The translations under genes and the position numbers were made by a program. DNA of 64,000 bases, taken from assembly GCA_016785955.1 (NCBI GenBank), contig JAEUWH010000097.1, positions 1-64,000 of the forward strand, read 5' to 3'. The notes beneath the pieces were generated by a model. That model had not been told where the DNA came from. It did no database searches and saw only the letters and a list, made by a program, of their open reading frames with translations. Origin of the DNA: Pseudobdellovibrionaceae bacterium. Its GTDB lineage: Bacteria; Bdellovibrionota; Bdellovibrionia; Bdellovibrionales; Bdellovibrionaceae. Of this stretch, positions 26,619 to 35,499 are shown in pieces; position 1 is the stretch's first letter, and every line of letters starts with the position of its first letter.

Positions 26619-28736
26619 TTAGCGTAAATTTTGACTGGTGCCTAAAACATGCGTGACCAAATTCCATCGCGAGGCCAGATCGTGAAGTTCTTTTTCAAAC
26701 ACGGCTCGTTGCGTACGGGTCACCGCAAAAACAAAATCATAAAGACGCTCTTCAAATAAAAAACCCGTGCTGTTAAACATATGCCCCTCGTCCACCCGAA
26801 TGACACACGCAATCCCATTCGCTGTCATTTTATCCAACGTCAACGCCAAGCCACCCTGCCCCACGACACGACTGACCTGTGGTCTTGCCCGGGCCACAAA
26901 CTGGCTTAACGCGGAAACAAAATCACACGCGTACGCCACGGGTAAATCCCCAACAAACTGAACGTCTTTTTTCAAAACTTCGGCCGTTTTGGCGTACGCC
27001 GCCACCCCCGGCATCTGCACCAAATAAACATCCAAACCCGGTTCCGAAAACACACAGTCAGGCATCCGCTCGTCATTTTCCTTTAAGCCCACCAAACCCA
27101 CCGCCGGCGTGGGCGGGATGCCTTTGCCTTCGGTTTCATTGTAAAAACTGACATTGCCCGAGATGATCGGTGCATCCAATTTCTGAGCGATCTCGGCATA
27201 CAGATCACATGTCTGAACAAAATCCGTCATCACCTCGGGACGTTCCGGACTTGCAAAATTCAAACAGTCCGTCACCGCGATCGGCTTGAACCCCTTGATA
27301 GCCTGCTGGAGCGCCGGATACAGGATCGCATCGATCGCACCAATACGCGTATCCATGCGCATAAAGGCGGGTCGACAACCAACCGAAATCGCCAGATCCC
27401 GATGTGAATTCAACCGAACCACACTGAGCGAGTGAGAAGCATCCTTTACAGTGCGCGTACCGACCCGCTGATCGTATTGCTGAAAAATCCAATTCTTGTT
27501 TTTATAAAATGCATTTTGTTTTAACGTTTCCCTCAGCTCCTGCGGAGTCTGCGACCACACCGATCCCAACTTATCTGTCTTATGCTTTGATTGATAGTTC
27601 GTAAAAGGGCGCTCGTACCGAGGCGCCGAGTCCGTAATCAACGTCGGATCGATTTCCGTGACCACATCGCCTTTCCAGAACAAACGCATTTTTTTTGTGG
27701 CCGTAATCGTACCGATGGGGGCCGCATCCAAATCCCATTTTTTGAAAACAGCTTGTATCGCCTCCAAATTTTCCGGCACACACACCAAAACCATGCGCTC
27801 TTGACTTTCAGAAAGCAGAATCTCTTCCGGAGTCACAGACGAGTCCCGCAGTGGGACTTTATCTAGATGTAAATCCATGCCCACTTTGCCTTTAGAGGCC
27901 ATTTCAAATGTGCTTGAGGTTAAACCCGCCGCACCCATGTCCTGCATACATACCACCAAGTTTTTCGACAAAACCTCGAGACACGATTCGATCAACAGCT
28001 TTTCTAAAAATGGATCGCCAATTTGTATGTTAGGCTTCTTGCTGTCGATGTCCTGATCAAACGATTCACTGGCCATCGCCGCCCCATGCACGCCATCTTT
28101 ACCCGTTTTCGCGCCCACATAAACGACCAAGTTTCCCACACCTTCGGCTTTGCTGCTGGCTAAACTCATCGAGCCCTCCAGCAATCCGACCGCCATCGCA
28201 TTCACCAGAATATTTTTATTATAACCCGCATCGTACTCTGTGTATCCCGTGATGGTCGGTACACCCACACAGTTTCCATAACCACTGATCCCCGCCACGA
28301 CACCCTTAACCAGACTTTTCATGCGCGGGGCATTTTCATCACCAAAACATAAATAATCAGCCAAGGCGATCGGGCGCGCACCCATCGTGAAAATATCCCG
28401 CAAAATCCCACCCACACCCGTGGCCGCCCCCTGATAAGGCTCGATAAAACTTGGGTGATTATGACTTTCCATTTTAAAAACAATTTTTTCGCCAAAACCA
28501 ATATCGACAACCCCGGCATTTTCATCGGAATCATCGCGAGTCATACCGTTTCGGTATGAAAATTTCCTTAGGTGTACCTTCGAACTTTTATACGAACAGT
28601 GTTCGCTCCAGAGCGCGGAAAACAAGGCCCACTCTAGGCCTTGAGGCGGCCGCCCTAAGAGACCCGTGATACGCTCATACTCGCCTTGAGAAATACGATA
28701 GTGTTTTAATTTTTCAGACAGACTTCGTTCTGACAT
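26619..28736 (-). CDS. purL: Phosphoribosylformylglycinamidine synthase subunit PurL (small type)
   Basis: 705 residues, the length of the small PurL that works in a complex with PurQ and PurS (the large form is about 1300). It converts FGAR to FGAM using ATP and ammonia channelled from PurQ. The N-terminal part shows LWSEHCSYKSSK, and the metal/ATP region has KMESHNHPSFIEPYQGAATGVGGILRD. Later halves contain VQDMGAAGLTSS-like MQDMGAAGLTSSTFEM. All are hallmark segments. purQ, purS and this gene are consecutive, which supports the three-subunit enzyme. Confidence 0.97.
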   Translation of the reverse strand: MSERSLSEKLKHYRISQGEYERITGLLGRPPQGLEWALFSALWSEHCSYKSSKVHLRKFSYRNGMTRDDSDENAGVVDIGFGEKIVFKMESHNHPSFIEPYQGAATGVGGILRDIFTMGARPIALADYLCFGDENAPRMKSLVKGVVAGISGYGNCVGVPTITGYTEYDAGYNKNILVNAMAVGLLEGSMSLASSKAEGVGNLVVYVGAKTGKDGVHGAAMASESFDQDIDSKKPNIQIGDPFLEKLLIESCLEVLSKNLVVCMQDMGAAGLTSSTFEMASKGKVGMDLHLDKVPLRDSSVTPEEILLSESQERMVLVCVPENLEAIQAVFKKWDLDAAPIGTITATKKMRLFWKGDVVTEIDPTLITDSAPRYERPFTNYQSKHKTDKLGSVWSQTPQELRETLKQNAFYKNKNWIFQQYDQRVGTRTVKDASHSLSVVRLNSHRDLAISVGCRPAFMRMDTRIGAIDAILYPALQQAIKGFKPIAVTDCLNFASPERPEVMTDFVQTCDLYAEIAQKLDAPIISGNVSFYNETEGKGIPPTPAVGLVGLKENDERMPDCVFSEPGLDVYLVQMPGVAAYAKTAEVLKKDVQFVGDLPVAYACDFVSALSQFVARARPQVSRVVGQGGLALTLDKMTANGIACVIRVDEGHMFNSTGFLFEERLYDFVFAVTRTQRAVFEKELHDLASRWNLVTHVLGTSQNLR

Positions 28737-28815
28737 TTCGCCTCCGGCCTATTACAATCTATTGCCATTAAATAATTGCATAAATAACTGTTCAGATAAC
28801 TGTGCAGATAATTTT

Positions 28816-29448
28816 TCAAATAAATTTAAACCCATCATTACCGCCCATCCATTCAAACATCGCCCGCTCGGGATGAGGCATTAACGCCGCCACGTTTTTT
28901 TGTTTATTCATAACGCCCGCAATGTTGTTCAACGAGCCATTAATATTTTCTGTATAACGAAACCACACAAGCCCCTGGTCCTCAATTTTGTCCAATTCGG
29001 CTTTGTCTGCATAAAAACGACCTTCCCCATGAGCCACCGGCAATCGCAATCGCGTCTTTCCAGATTGAGCAAAAAAACGCGTCGTTTGAACCAACTCTAT
29101 TTCCGTCCATTTATCGGTGAACTGACCATGGTCATTACGCACCAACACCCCGGGCAACAAACCCGTCTCGCATAAAATTTGAAACCCATTACAAATACCC
29201 AAAACAGGTTTTCCTTTGCTTGCAAGTTCACGCACCGAGTGCATCACCGGCGATCGCGCCGCCAACGCCCCACAACGAAGGTAATCACCATAACTGAAGC
29301 CACCTGGTACGATCGCCATGTCCACCGCACTGGTTTCAAATCGATCTTTATGCCACAAAGGAATCACCGTGTGACCATGAGCCTGAACCATTTTAACAAC
29401 GTCTTGATCACAATTTGTTCCCGGAAAGGTAATAACTCCGATTTTCAT
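28816..29448 (-). CDS. purQ: Phosphoribosylformylglycinamidine synthase subunit PurQ (glutaminase)
   Basis: 210 residues from the ATG of MKIGVITFPG. It is a class I glutamine amidotransferase with nucleophile Cys in LGICNGFQIL, preceded by VPGGFSYGDYLRCGA, and the His-Glu pair in PHPERAMFE at the C-terminus. It supplies ammonia to PurL. A GTG four codons upstream overlaps the purS stop (GTGA) and could be the true start, coupling translation; the ATG agrees better with the family N-terminus. Confidence 0.95.
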   Translation of the reverse strand: MKIGVITFPGTNCDQDVVKMVQAHGHTVIPLWHKDRFETSAVDMAIVPGGFSYGDYLRCGALAARSPVMHSVRELASKGKPVLGICNGFQILCETGLLPGVLVRNDHGQFTDKWTEIELVQTTRFFAQSGKTRLRLPVAHGEGRFYADKAELDKIEDQGLVWFRYTENINGSLNNIAGVMNKQKNVAALMPHPERAMFEWMGGNDGFKFI

Positions 29449-29456
29449 AACAACAC

Positions 29457-29753
29457 TCACAACGATTCAATGGTGTAGGTTTCAATCAACGGATTGATCA
29501 ACGTCTGTTCGGTGATCTCAATCGCCTTTTTTTTGGACGCTTCTTTTTTGAACGCTTCCTTATCGGAAGCATCTTTACTGGAAGCATCTTTATCGGACGC
29601 TTCCTTATCCGTCTGCTTTAGATCTAAAACGATATACTTGCCCACGCGACACTGACTGACTTCCTGCCCACTTTGATTCAAATAATCTTGCACCGCCCGA
29701 CCTTGAGTATCTAGTAAAACTTCTCTTGGTAAGATCTTGATTCCCCACTTCAT
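29457..29753 (-). CDS. purS: PurS subunit with repeat-encoded insertion
   Basis: 98 residues instead of the usual 80 or so. The N-terminal half (KILPREVLLDTQGRAVQDYL, then CRVGKYIVLDL) and the end (LINPLIETYTIE) fit PurS, the small dimeric subunit that holds PurL and PurQ together. Between them, residues about 49-73 are replaced by five five-residue repeats of the type DKEAS/SKDAS, highly charged. The family normally has a short glutamate-rich helix here. The insertion matches a 15-base tandem repeat in the DNA (29535-29609). Because both flanks are conserved, the subunit is probably still functional. It sits between purC and purQ. Confidence 0.85.
   Translation of the reverse strand: MKWGIKILPREVLLDTQGRAVQDYLNQSGQEVSQCRVGKYIVLDLKQTDKEASDKDASSKDASDKEAFKKEASKKKAIEITEQTLINPLIETYTIESL
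29535..29609 (-). repeat. 15-bp tandem repeat, five copies, in purS
   Basis: Five contiguous imperfect units, on the + strand of the type GGACGCTTCCTTATC, translate on the other strand to DKEAS, DKDAS, SKDAS, DKEAF, KKEAS. In-frame units allow copy number to change without breaking the gene. Confidence 0.88.
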
Positions 29754-29760
29754 TTCAACC

Positions 29761-30480
29761 TCACTTTAACACCTGCATTAGTCGTTGTTTAACATCCTCG
29801 TAACTTTCCTTAACTGATCCTAAATCCCTACGGAAACGATCTTTGTCTAACTTTTCGTTGGTTTTAATATCCCACAAACGACAACAATCGGGCGTGATCT
29901 CATCCGCCAGCAATACGTTCCCCTGCCCGTCCTTACCAAACTCGACCTTGAAATCAATCAATCGAATCCCTATCCCCAAGAATAATTCTTTAAGATACTC
30001 ATTGATCTTTAAAGCATAGTTCTTAATTTCCAACATTTGCGCATTGGCAATTTTGTATATAATTCGAATCTGCTCCTCGGACACAAAGGGATCCGCTAAC
30101 TCGTCGTTCTTCAAGTAAAACTCCACCAGCGGTTCGGAAAGCGCGACACCTTCCTCGATTCCCAATTTTTTCGCCGTCGATCCGGCCAGAACATTACGAA
30201 CCACCACTTCGAATGGAATAATTTCCACTTTCTTAACCACCATGCCGTTACGGCCTTCTGCGCGCACATAATGCGAGGCAATTCCGCGGCCGCCTAAATA
30301 CTCGAACACTCGCGCGGCGATGTCGCGATTAACCTGCCCCTTGTTTTCAAAGGTTCCTTTTTTAAGAGCATTAAAGGCCGTCAAACTGTCTTTAAATTCC
30401 AAATAGTATTGGTCGGGTGCCGGCGTTTTAAATACTTTTTTTGCTTTACCTTCGTATAGCAAATCGCTGTATTGACTCAT
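29761..30480 (-). CDS. purC: Phosphoribosylaminoimidazole-succinocarboxamide synthase
   Basis: 239 residues. SAICAR synthetase starts LLYEGKAKKVF and contains the diagnostic VEIIPFEVVVRNVLAGS, the ATP-binding LIDFKVEFG, and DEITPDCCRLWD. It joins aspartate to CAIR. It overlaps the end of purB by four bases and is followed seven bases later by purS. Confidence 0.97.
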   Translation of the reverse strand: MSQYSDLLYEGKAKKVFKTPAPDQYYLEFKDSLTAFNALKKGTFENKGQVNRDIAARVFEYLGGRGIASHYVRAEGRNGMVVKKVEIIPFEVVVRNVLAGSTAKKLGIEEGVALSEPLVEFYLKNDELADPFVSEEQIRIIYKIANAQMLEIKNYALKINEYLKELFLGIGIRLIDFKVEFGKDGQGNVLLADEITPDCCRLWDIKTNEKLDKDRFRRDLGSVKESYEDVKQRLMQVLK

Positions 30481-31790
30481 TTTCTATCCTCACTTTGAAG
30501 CACTTTCTTTTGTTTTTTGATAATTTTAATGATGGTTTCACGATGTTTCTTGCCACTAAAGATATCATCCAAATCTTTTTTCGTAAAATAGGCGGATACG
30601 ATCTCGTCTTCATTGATTTTAAACTTCAGATGCTCTCCAAACCCCAACGAATGACATAGTCGCTGCACATGAGTGTAGGCCTCTTCGCGCGACAGACCTT
30701 TTTTCACCAAGTGCAATAACACATGCGAACTGTACAATTGCCCCTGCGCCTGCTCCATGTTGTCCAGCATTCGCTTGGCATTTACTTCCAACCCATCCAC
30801 CAACAACGCCATACGATTCAAGGCATAGTCCGCAACAATAAAGCTATCAGGAAAAACCACGCGCTCGACGGACGAATGGGAAATATCGCGTTCGTGCCAA
30901 AGGGGTATATTTTCCATCCCAGACAACGCATACGAGCGCAGCAACCGTGATAATCCCGTGATATTTTCCGCACTGATCGGGTTCTTCTTATGTGGCATCG
31001 CCGACGAGCCTTTTTGCCCCTTGGTGAATCCCTCCGTCACTTCGGCCACCTCACTGCGCTGAAGATGACGAAGCTCGATCGCTAGTCGCTCAAGACCCGC
31101 TCCCAAAAGAGCAATTTGATTTAACAAGTTGGCGTGACGATCCCGCGGCACGACCTGCGTGGCCACCCACTCGGGCTTTAATCCCAAATACTGACTGACT
31201 TTCTTCTCGACGATTGGCTCTTGACTGGAGTACGTCCCCACCGCCCCCGAAAGCTTACAAATTCTAAGCTCTTCCAGCGCCTCGACCACGCGTTTTTCGT
31301 TGCGAATCAGCTCGGCCAAAAAACCCATTAACTTCATACCAAACGAGGTCGGCTCGGCGAACATGCCATGCGTGCGCCCCGCACACAGTGTTTCTTCATT
31401 TTTGGCAATTTTTTGCTGCAACGATTTTTTCAAACGCACAATCGAATCACGCAAAACCATCCCGGCCTCTTGAATTTGCAAACTGAAGGCACTGTCCAGC
31501 ACATCACTGCTGGTTAAACCATAGTGAATATACTTACCATCTTTGCCCACATTCTCTGCCACGTTGCTGACGAACGCGATCACATCGTGTTTTGTAACCG
31601 CTTCGATTTCCAAAATTCGCTTCACATTGAATTTCGATTTCTTCAAAATAGACCGGTAGGCCTTCTTCGGAATAATACCCAACTCACTTTGCGCTTTGGC
31701 CACAGCGATCTCGACTTGCAACATTTTGCTAAATTTATTTTCTACCGACCACACTACCGACATCTCTGGTCGCGAATACCGATCTATCAT
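30477..31790 (-). CDS. purB: Adenylosuccinate lyase
   Basis: 437 residues of the fumarase/aspartase superfamily. Family signature KGSSAMPHKKNPI (about residue 265) holds the catalytic Ser on its flexible loop. TSSDVLDSAFSLQ and GRTHGMFAEPTS carry further active-site residues, including the His. The enzyme acts twice: SAICAR to AICAR and adenylosuccinate to AMP. It overlaps the unknown upstream gene by four bases (ATGA) and purC downstream, so all are in one transcript. Confidence 0.97.
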   Translation of the reverse strand: MIDRYSRPEMSVVWSVENKFSKMLQVEIAVAKAQSELGIIPKKAYRSILKKSKFNVKRILEIEAVTKHDVIAFVSNVAENVGKDGKYIHYGLTSSDVLDSAFSLQIQEAGMVLRDSIVRLKKSLQQKIAKNEETLCAGRTHGMFAEPTSFGMKLMGFLAELIRNEKRVVEALEELRICKLSGAVGTYSSQEPIVEKKVSQYLGLKPEWVATQVVPRDRHANLLNQIALLGAGLERLAIELRHLQRSEVAEVTEGFTKGQKGSSAMPHKKNPISAENITGLSRLLRSYALSGMENIPLWHERDISHSSVERVVFPDSFIVADYALNRMALLVDGLEVNAKRMLDNMEQAQGQLYSSHVLLHLVKKGLSREEAYTHVQRLCHSLGFGEHLKFKINEDEIVSAYFTKKDLDDIFSGKKHRETIIKIIKKQKKVLQSEDRK

Positions 31791-33067
31791 CTCAATTCCT
31801 TCGTTGTTTCTTTTTTTAATTTATCAGTGACTTTATCAATAAGTTTCTTTTGCGACTGATACTGCGTCTCTTTATTCAACTGATCCCAAACTTCGTAATT
31901 ATTAAAATACACGTTGTTATACTCTTTTGACTCCATACCGCGTTGATGCCGATGCGGATAACGCACCCATCGACTGGGCCCCAGGTCCTGGTACGTATAA
32001 ACATACTCTTGCGGATAGTTGTGAATCTTGGCCGCCGACATTTCAAATCGCTTCGACCATTTTTGCACAATTTTCTCGCCATAATATGTGATGTAGTCTT
32101 TGTTAAAACGCTGATTATTAGGGATCAAAATCCACACATCATACAAAGTCTCGGACGTCGTGCGCTGCCAGATAAGCAAATTCTCGTGCGTCCAAGGCGC
32201 ATTACGATCATCAATCCAAACAGAATGCAGCGGCAATTGTTTAGTTTCTCGGTCCAACGTCACATCCACAGAATACCGCGCCCATGTCCAAATCGGCTCG
32301 GTCACTCCTTTTGGAAATAATATTTTTCCTAATTGGGGACGACAATAGTACGTCTCTTCCGATGACAAACCCCAAACTAAATTTTTAAACTGCACAATTC
32401 CATTCAACTCGCCTTTAGCCTCAAAACCGCTAATTCCCTTACTTGCACCGACGGCAAAATCCAGAATATGGGTCTGCTCGAACGTGTCGATATTTTGTCG
32501 CCGCAACCATTGACTGTTGCGCTCAAGCGAGCGTCGAGTTAAAAAACGCGTGAAAAACGGATTCATCAACGGCAAGGGGTATTCACACACAACAGGATCG
32601 CCAAAGGCCACATCTCGCTGGCTGCTTAACGAACGAGTTAAAAACTCGAGCCACGATTTTTCAAAATGACTGATGAACTCATCGGACTTCTGACTGGCCT
32701 GATAAAAATTCTCGGTCGACGATTCCAGACGCGAGATAAAACCTGATGAAACCCCCAACTGCTGCAATTGGTATTGGATAAAACTGGATTTAAATTCCAA
32801 CGGCCCAGACCCCAAGTAAACCGTAAAGCCAGAATCTTGCGAAACCAACGCCTCTTCATTATTTAATTTTTCAACATAAAAAGGATTCAATGTTTCCGAC
32901 GTAAAAAAACCAAATGGCCCCTCAATGTCTTCCATTGGCCATCGTCCCAATACCGAATGAAGGTCTATATACAGAACACTCCATCCTTGGCGCGCCAACT
33001 CGCTGGCCACCCACGAAATATTATAAAATGAACCCACCACCGCAACGTCATATTTTTTTAATTCCAT
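31787..33067 (-). CDS. Unknown protein inside purine operon, Rossmann-like N-terminus
   Basis: 426 residues, not recognised as any purine enzyme. The N-terminus, KKYDVAVVGSFYNISWVASE followed by GWSVLYIDL, looks like a beta-alpha-beta dinucleotide-binding fold in which the Gly motif is degenerate (GSFYN). It has no signal peptide. The rest is aromatic-rich (many Trp and Tyr) with a charged, helical C-terminus. It overlaps purB by four bases and purN by ten, so it is translationally coupled to purine genes. It may be an FAD/NAD-dependent enzyme or a divergent oxidoreductase in this pathway, or a passenger. Function is not inferred further. Confidence 0.75.
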   Translation of the reverse strand: MELKKYDVAVVGSFYNISWVASELARQGWSVLYIDLHSVLGRWPMEDIEGPFGFFTSETLNPFYVEKLNNEEALVSQDSGFTVYLGSGPLEFKSSFIQYQLQQLGVSSGFISRLESSTENFYQASQKSDEFISHFEKSWLEFLTRSLSSQRDVAFGDPVVCEYPLPLMNPFFTRFLTRRSLERNSQWLRRQNIDTFEQTHILDFAVGASKGISGFEAKGELNGIVQFKNLVWGLSSEETYYCRPQLGKILFPKGVTEPIWTWARYSVDVTLDRETKQLPLHSVWIDDRNAPWTHENLLIWQRTTSETLYDVWILIPNNQRFNKDYITYYGEKIVQKWSKRFEMSAAKIHNYPQEYVYTYQDLGPSRWVRYPHRHQRGMESKEYNNVYFNNYEVWDQLNKETQYQSQKKLIDKVTDKLKKETTKELR

Positions 33068-33585
33068 TTTTCCCCCACCCGACGCACCAGATAGTGCTCT
33101 CGAAAGGTCATCATCCTTGAGGCTAATTTAAAATCGTGCGGAATATGCTGGTTTTCATAAACCTGCGACTGCGCCACGACAGCTCCCGCATCCATTTCTG
33201 GAGTCACATGATGAATGGTCACTCCCATCGGCGCTCGGGCTTGAAATGATTTTTCAATCGCCTCCAAACCCGGAAACAAAGGCAGCAAACTGGGATGAAC
33301 ATTCAAAATGGATTGCGACCATAATTCCACAAAACTCGCCGGAATCAATCGCATAAATCCCAACAAAAATATTTTCTGAATCGATCGGCTTCTCAAAAAC
33401 ATCGCCCACTCCGCAAAGTCGACTTTTTTTGTTTTAAATACAGGAATAAAATAGCGTTTTGCTTTCCCATCGGCGGGAATGGCCGACTTATGTGAACAAA
33501 CAAGCCTTATGCTACAACCTTCTTGATCCAACAGAGCTTGCAGATTACTCCCCCGGCCCGATACAAAGACGGCTAGGCGATTCAC
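33058..33585 (-). CDS. purN: Phosphoribosylglycinamide formyltransferase
   Basis: 175 residues, slightly shorter than usual (about 190-210). GAR transformylase uses 10-formyl-THF. The N-terminal GRGSNLQALL binds substrate phosphate. The catalytic trio is Asn and His in LNVHPSLLPLFPG and Asp in VTPEMDAGAVVAQ. It overlaps the unknown gene downstream by ten bases and lies about 30 bases after purM. The shortened region is between the first strand and the VHPS motif; the active site is intact. Confidence 0.93.
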   Translation of the reverse strand: MNRLAVFVSGRGSNLQALLDQEGCSIRLVCSHKSAIPADGKAKRYFIPVFKTKKVDFAEWAMFLRSRSIQKIFLLGFMRLIPASFVELWSQSILNVHPSLLPLFPGLEAIEKSFQARAPMGVTIHHVTPEMDAGAVVAQSQVYENQHIPHDFKLASRMMTFREHYLVRRVGEKWN

Positions 33586-33615
33586 GCACTCACCCCGCTT
33601 GGCGCGGAGCTGTTC

Positions 33616-34845
33616 TTACTGTTGACTCCGTTTGAAAACAAAATCTTTATCCTTCTTGTTTTTCTTTTTCTTAATCACACCCAAATCAAAGGGACTCATT
33701 AACACATTCTGACGACTGAAATAGTTTTTCGCCATTTTCAAAATTCGTTCTTTATCTTTAGGGCTCACGACCAATACAAAACCAACACCACAATTAAATG
33801 TTCGCAGCATTTCATCGAAATTTAACGCCGCTTTAATCTGTGCTTTTTTAAACAACTCGGGAAATTCCCAGGCATTCAGATCGCAATACATATCCGCAGG
33901 GATCACACGCGGAATATTTTCCACACCACTGCCCGTGATATGAGCGGCCGCCTTAATATTGAATTGAGCCTTTAAAGTTTCTAAAAATTCGACATATAAA
34001 AACGTCGGCATCAACAGAGTTTTTTTAAACGCACTCGTTTCATCGGCAAAAATTTTTCGCACTAGAGAATAACCATTAGAGTGAAAGCCAGAACTGGGCA
34101 ACGCAATCAAGCAGTCACCCGCCTTGACTCGAACCGCGCCCCAACGTTTCTTTTCGTCAACCACACCTACGGCAAATCCCGCGCAGTCAAAATCATCATT
34201 CGCATAAACCCCAGGCATTTCGGCAGTCTCACCACCGATCAGGGCCAGATCACTGTGATCGCACGCATTTTTAATCGAAGCCAAAATTCGCTTGGCTTGA
34301 TCTAGATTCAGTTTACCCATAGCCAGATAATCCAAAAAAAACAAAGGCGAGCCTCCTGTGCAAATCAAATCATTCACACACATCGCCACAAGATCTTGCC
34401 CAATCCCTTCGTAATGCTTAACTTCCACCGCGAGTTTAACCTTAGTACCAACCCCATCCGTACAACTGATAATACAAGGATTTTTAATGCCCTTCGGTAA
34501 ACGAAATAACGAAGCAAAACCACCCACCGCTTCAACAATTTTATCTTGATGAGGCGATTTCTTACGGGAACGACGACTAATCCAATCCACAAACTCATCG
34601 CCTTTTTCAATATCCACACCGGCATTTTTATAGGTAATGGCTGTTTTTTGAGCTGCATTTTTAGAGGCGTTTCTAGACGCGCTTTTGGACGCGCTTCCAG
34701 AGGAGCCTTTAGAAGATTTTCCGTCCGATTCTTTCAGAGCAGATACTTTAGATTTTAAGGATTTTAATTTCGGCGTCGGCGACTTTGACTGCGTATGCAC
34801 ATCCAATTTTTCGCTCACGTTTGCATTCGTCCGAAACTTGTTCAT
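33616..34845 (-). CDS. purM: Phosphoribosylformylglycinamidine cyclo-ligase with Lys/Ser-rich N-terminal extension
   Basis: 409 residues against a usual 340-350. The PurM domain begins at TYKNAGVDIEKGDEFVDWI (about residue 75) and contains GVGTKVKLA, the GETAEMPGVY loop, and GSGVENIPRVIP, all typical. AIR synthase closes the imidazole ring. The first 74 residues are low-complexity, rich in Lys, Ser and Ala (KSPTPKLKSLKSK, SGSASKSASRNASKN), unlike other PurM. I start at the ATG of MNKFRT because AAGGTG stands five bases upstream; no alternative start lies near the domain boundary. First gene of the purine operon. Confidence 0.93.
   Translation of the reverse strand: MNKFRTNANVSEKLDVHTQSKSPTPKLKSLKSKVSALKESDGKSSKGSSGSASKSASRNASKNAAQKTAITYKNAGVDIEKGDEFVDWISRRSRKKSPHQDKIVEAVGGFASLFRLPKGIKNPCIISCTDGVGTKVKLAVEVKHYEGIGQDLVAMCVNDLICTGGSPLFFLDYLAMGKLNLDQAKRILASIKNACDHSDLALIGGETAEMPGVYANDDFDCAGFAVGVVDEKKRWGAVRVKAGDCLIALPSSGFHSNGYSLVRKIFADETSAFKKTLLMPTFLYVEFLETLKAQFNIKAAAHITGSGVENIPRVIPADMYCDLNAWEFPELFKKAQIKAALNFDEMLRTFNCGVGFVLVVSPKDKERILKMAKNYFSRQNVLMSPFDLGVIKKKKNKKDKDFVFKRSQQ
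34655..34714 (-). repeat. 12-bp tandem repeat in purM extension
   Basis: Five contiguous 12-base units, on the + strand of the type GCGCTTTTGGAC, encode four-residue repeats such as SASK, SASR and NASK in the N-terminal extension of PurM. The first four units are alike; the fifth is more divergent. Confidence 0.8.
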
Positions 34846-34920
34846 AATCACCTTGAGATAGGATTTAATCGTCCTACTTATATTTGTCAAAACTTTAGAT
34901 CTCTAACATGGAGGATAATA
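34846..34920. promoter_or_regulatory. Divergent promoter region, purine operon / peroxidase gene
   Basis: 75 bases between the purM start (leftward) and the peroxidase start (rightward), which must include both ribosome binding sites and promoters. No purine riboswitch fold or PurR box is evident in so short a space, and an exact promoter cannot be assigned. Confidence 0.4.
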
Positions 34921-35490
34921 ATGAAACTTTTTTTAACCGTGATCACAGTCTTTGGTTTTTCGCTTACAACATTTGCAGAAACGATCAAAATGTCCTCTTC
35001 AAACAGCGCAAAAAATTTATACGAATACAAAGTCAAAGACATCGCGGGCAAAGATCACGACTTAGCTCAATATAAAGGCAAGGTCACATTGATCGTCAAC
35101 ACAGCCTCCGCCTGTGGGTTTACACCGCAAATGAAAGACTTACAAGATTTACAAACCAAGTACGGCCCCCAAGGCTTTACCGTGATCGCCTTTCCTTCGA
35201 ATGATTTCAAACAAGACACGGGATCCAACCAGGACATTTCCAAATTTGCTCACGACCAATACAAAGTGACGTTCCCTTTGATGGACAAAAACCCTGTTTC
35301 AGGCGAGGGCAAGCAACCTGTTTATAAATTCCTGACAGAATCCAAATCGGGCATTTTATTTAAAGATGTAAAATGGAATTTTGAAAAATTTTTGATCGGT
35401 AAAAATGGCCAAGTGATCGATCGCTGGGCATCATCGACGTCGCCCGCATCGGACGACATCGTTAAAAAAATTGAGAACGCCCTGAAGTAA
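34921..35490 (+). CDS. Secreted glutathione-peroxidase-like thiol peroxidase
   Basis: 189 residues from an ATG with GGAGG upstream. The signal peptide covers residues 1-20 (MKLFLTVITVFGFSLTTFAE). The mature part is a GPX-family thioredoxin fold: VTLIVNTASACGFTPQ with the peroxidatic Cys65 (Cys, not selenocysteine), the AFPSNDF strand, and VKWNFEKFLI holding the catalytic Trp and Asn. A resolving Cys in the usual place is not seen. It is predicted to reduce peroxides in the periplasm, probably using thioredoxin-like donors rather than glutathione. Divergent from purM. Confidence 0.88.
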   Translation: MKLFLTVITVFGFSLTTFAETIKMSSSNSAKNLYEYKVKDIAGKDHDLAQYKGKVTLIVNTASACGFTPQMKDLQDLQTKYGPQGFTVIAFPSNDFKQDTGSNQDISKFAHDQYKVTFPLMDKNPVSGEGKQPVYKFLTESKSGILFKDVKWNFEKFLIGKNGQVIDRWASSTSPASDDIVKKIENALK

Positions 35491-35499
35491 GTGTGATTC

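Noticed and set aside
26767-27151. Antisense frames inside purL with Pro-rich composition
   Set aside because: Shadow frames; purL is certain and continuous on the other strand.
34846-34920. Purine riboswitch before the purine operon
   Set aside because: Only 75 bases separate purM from the divergent gene, and no three-way-junction pattern is visible.
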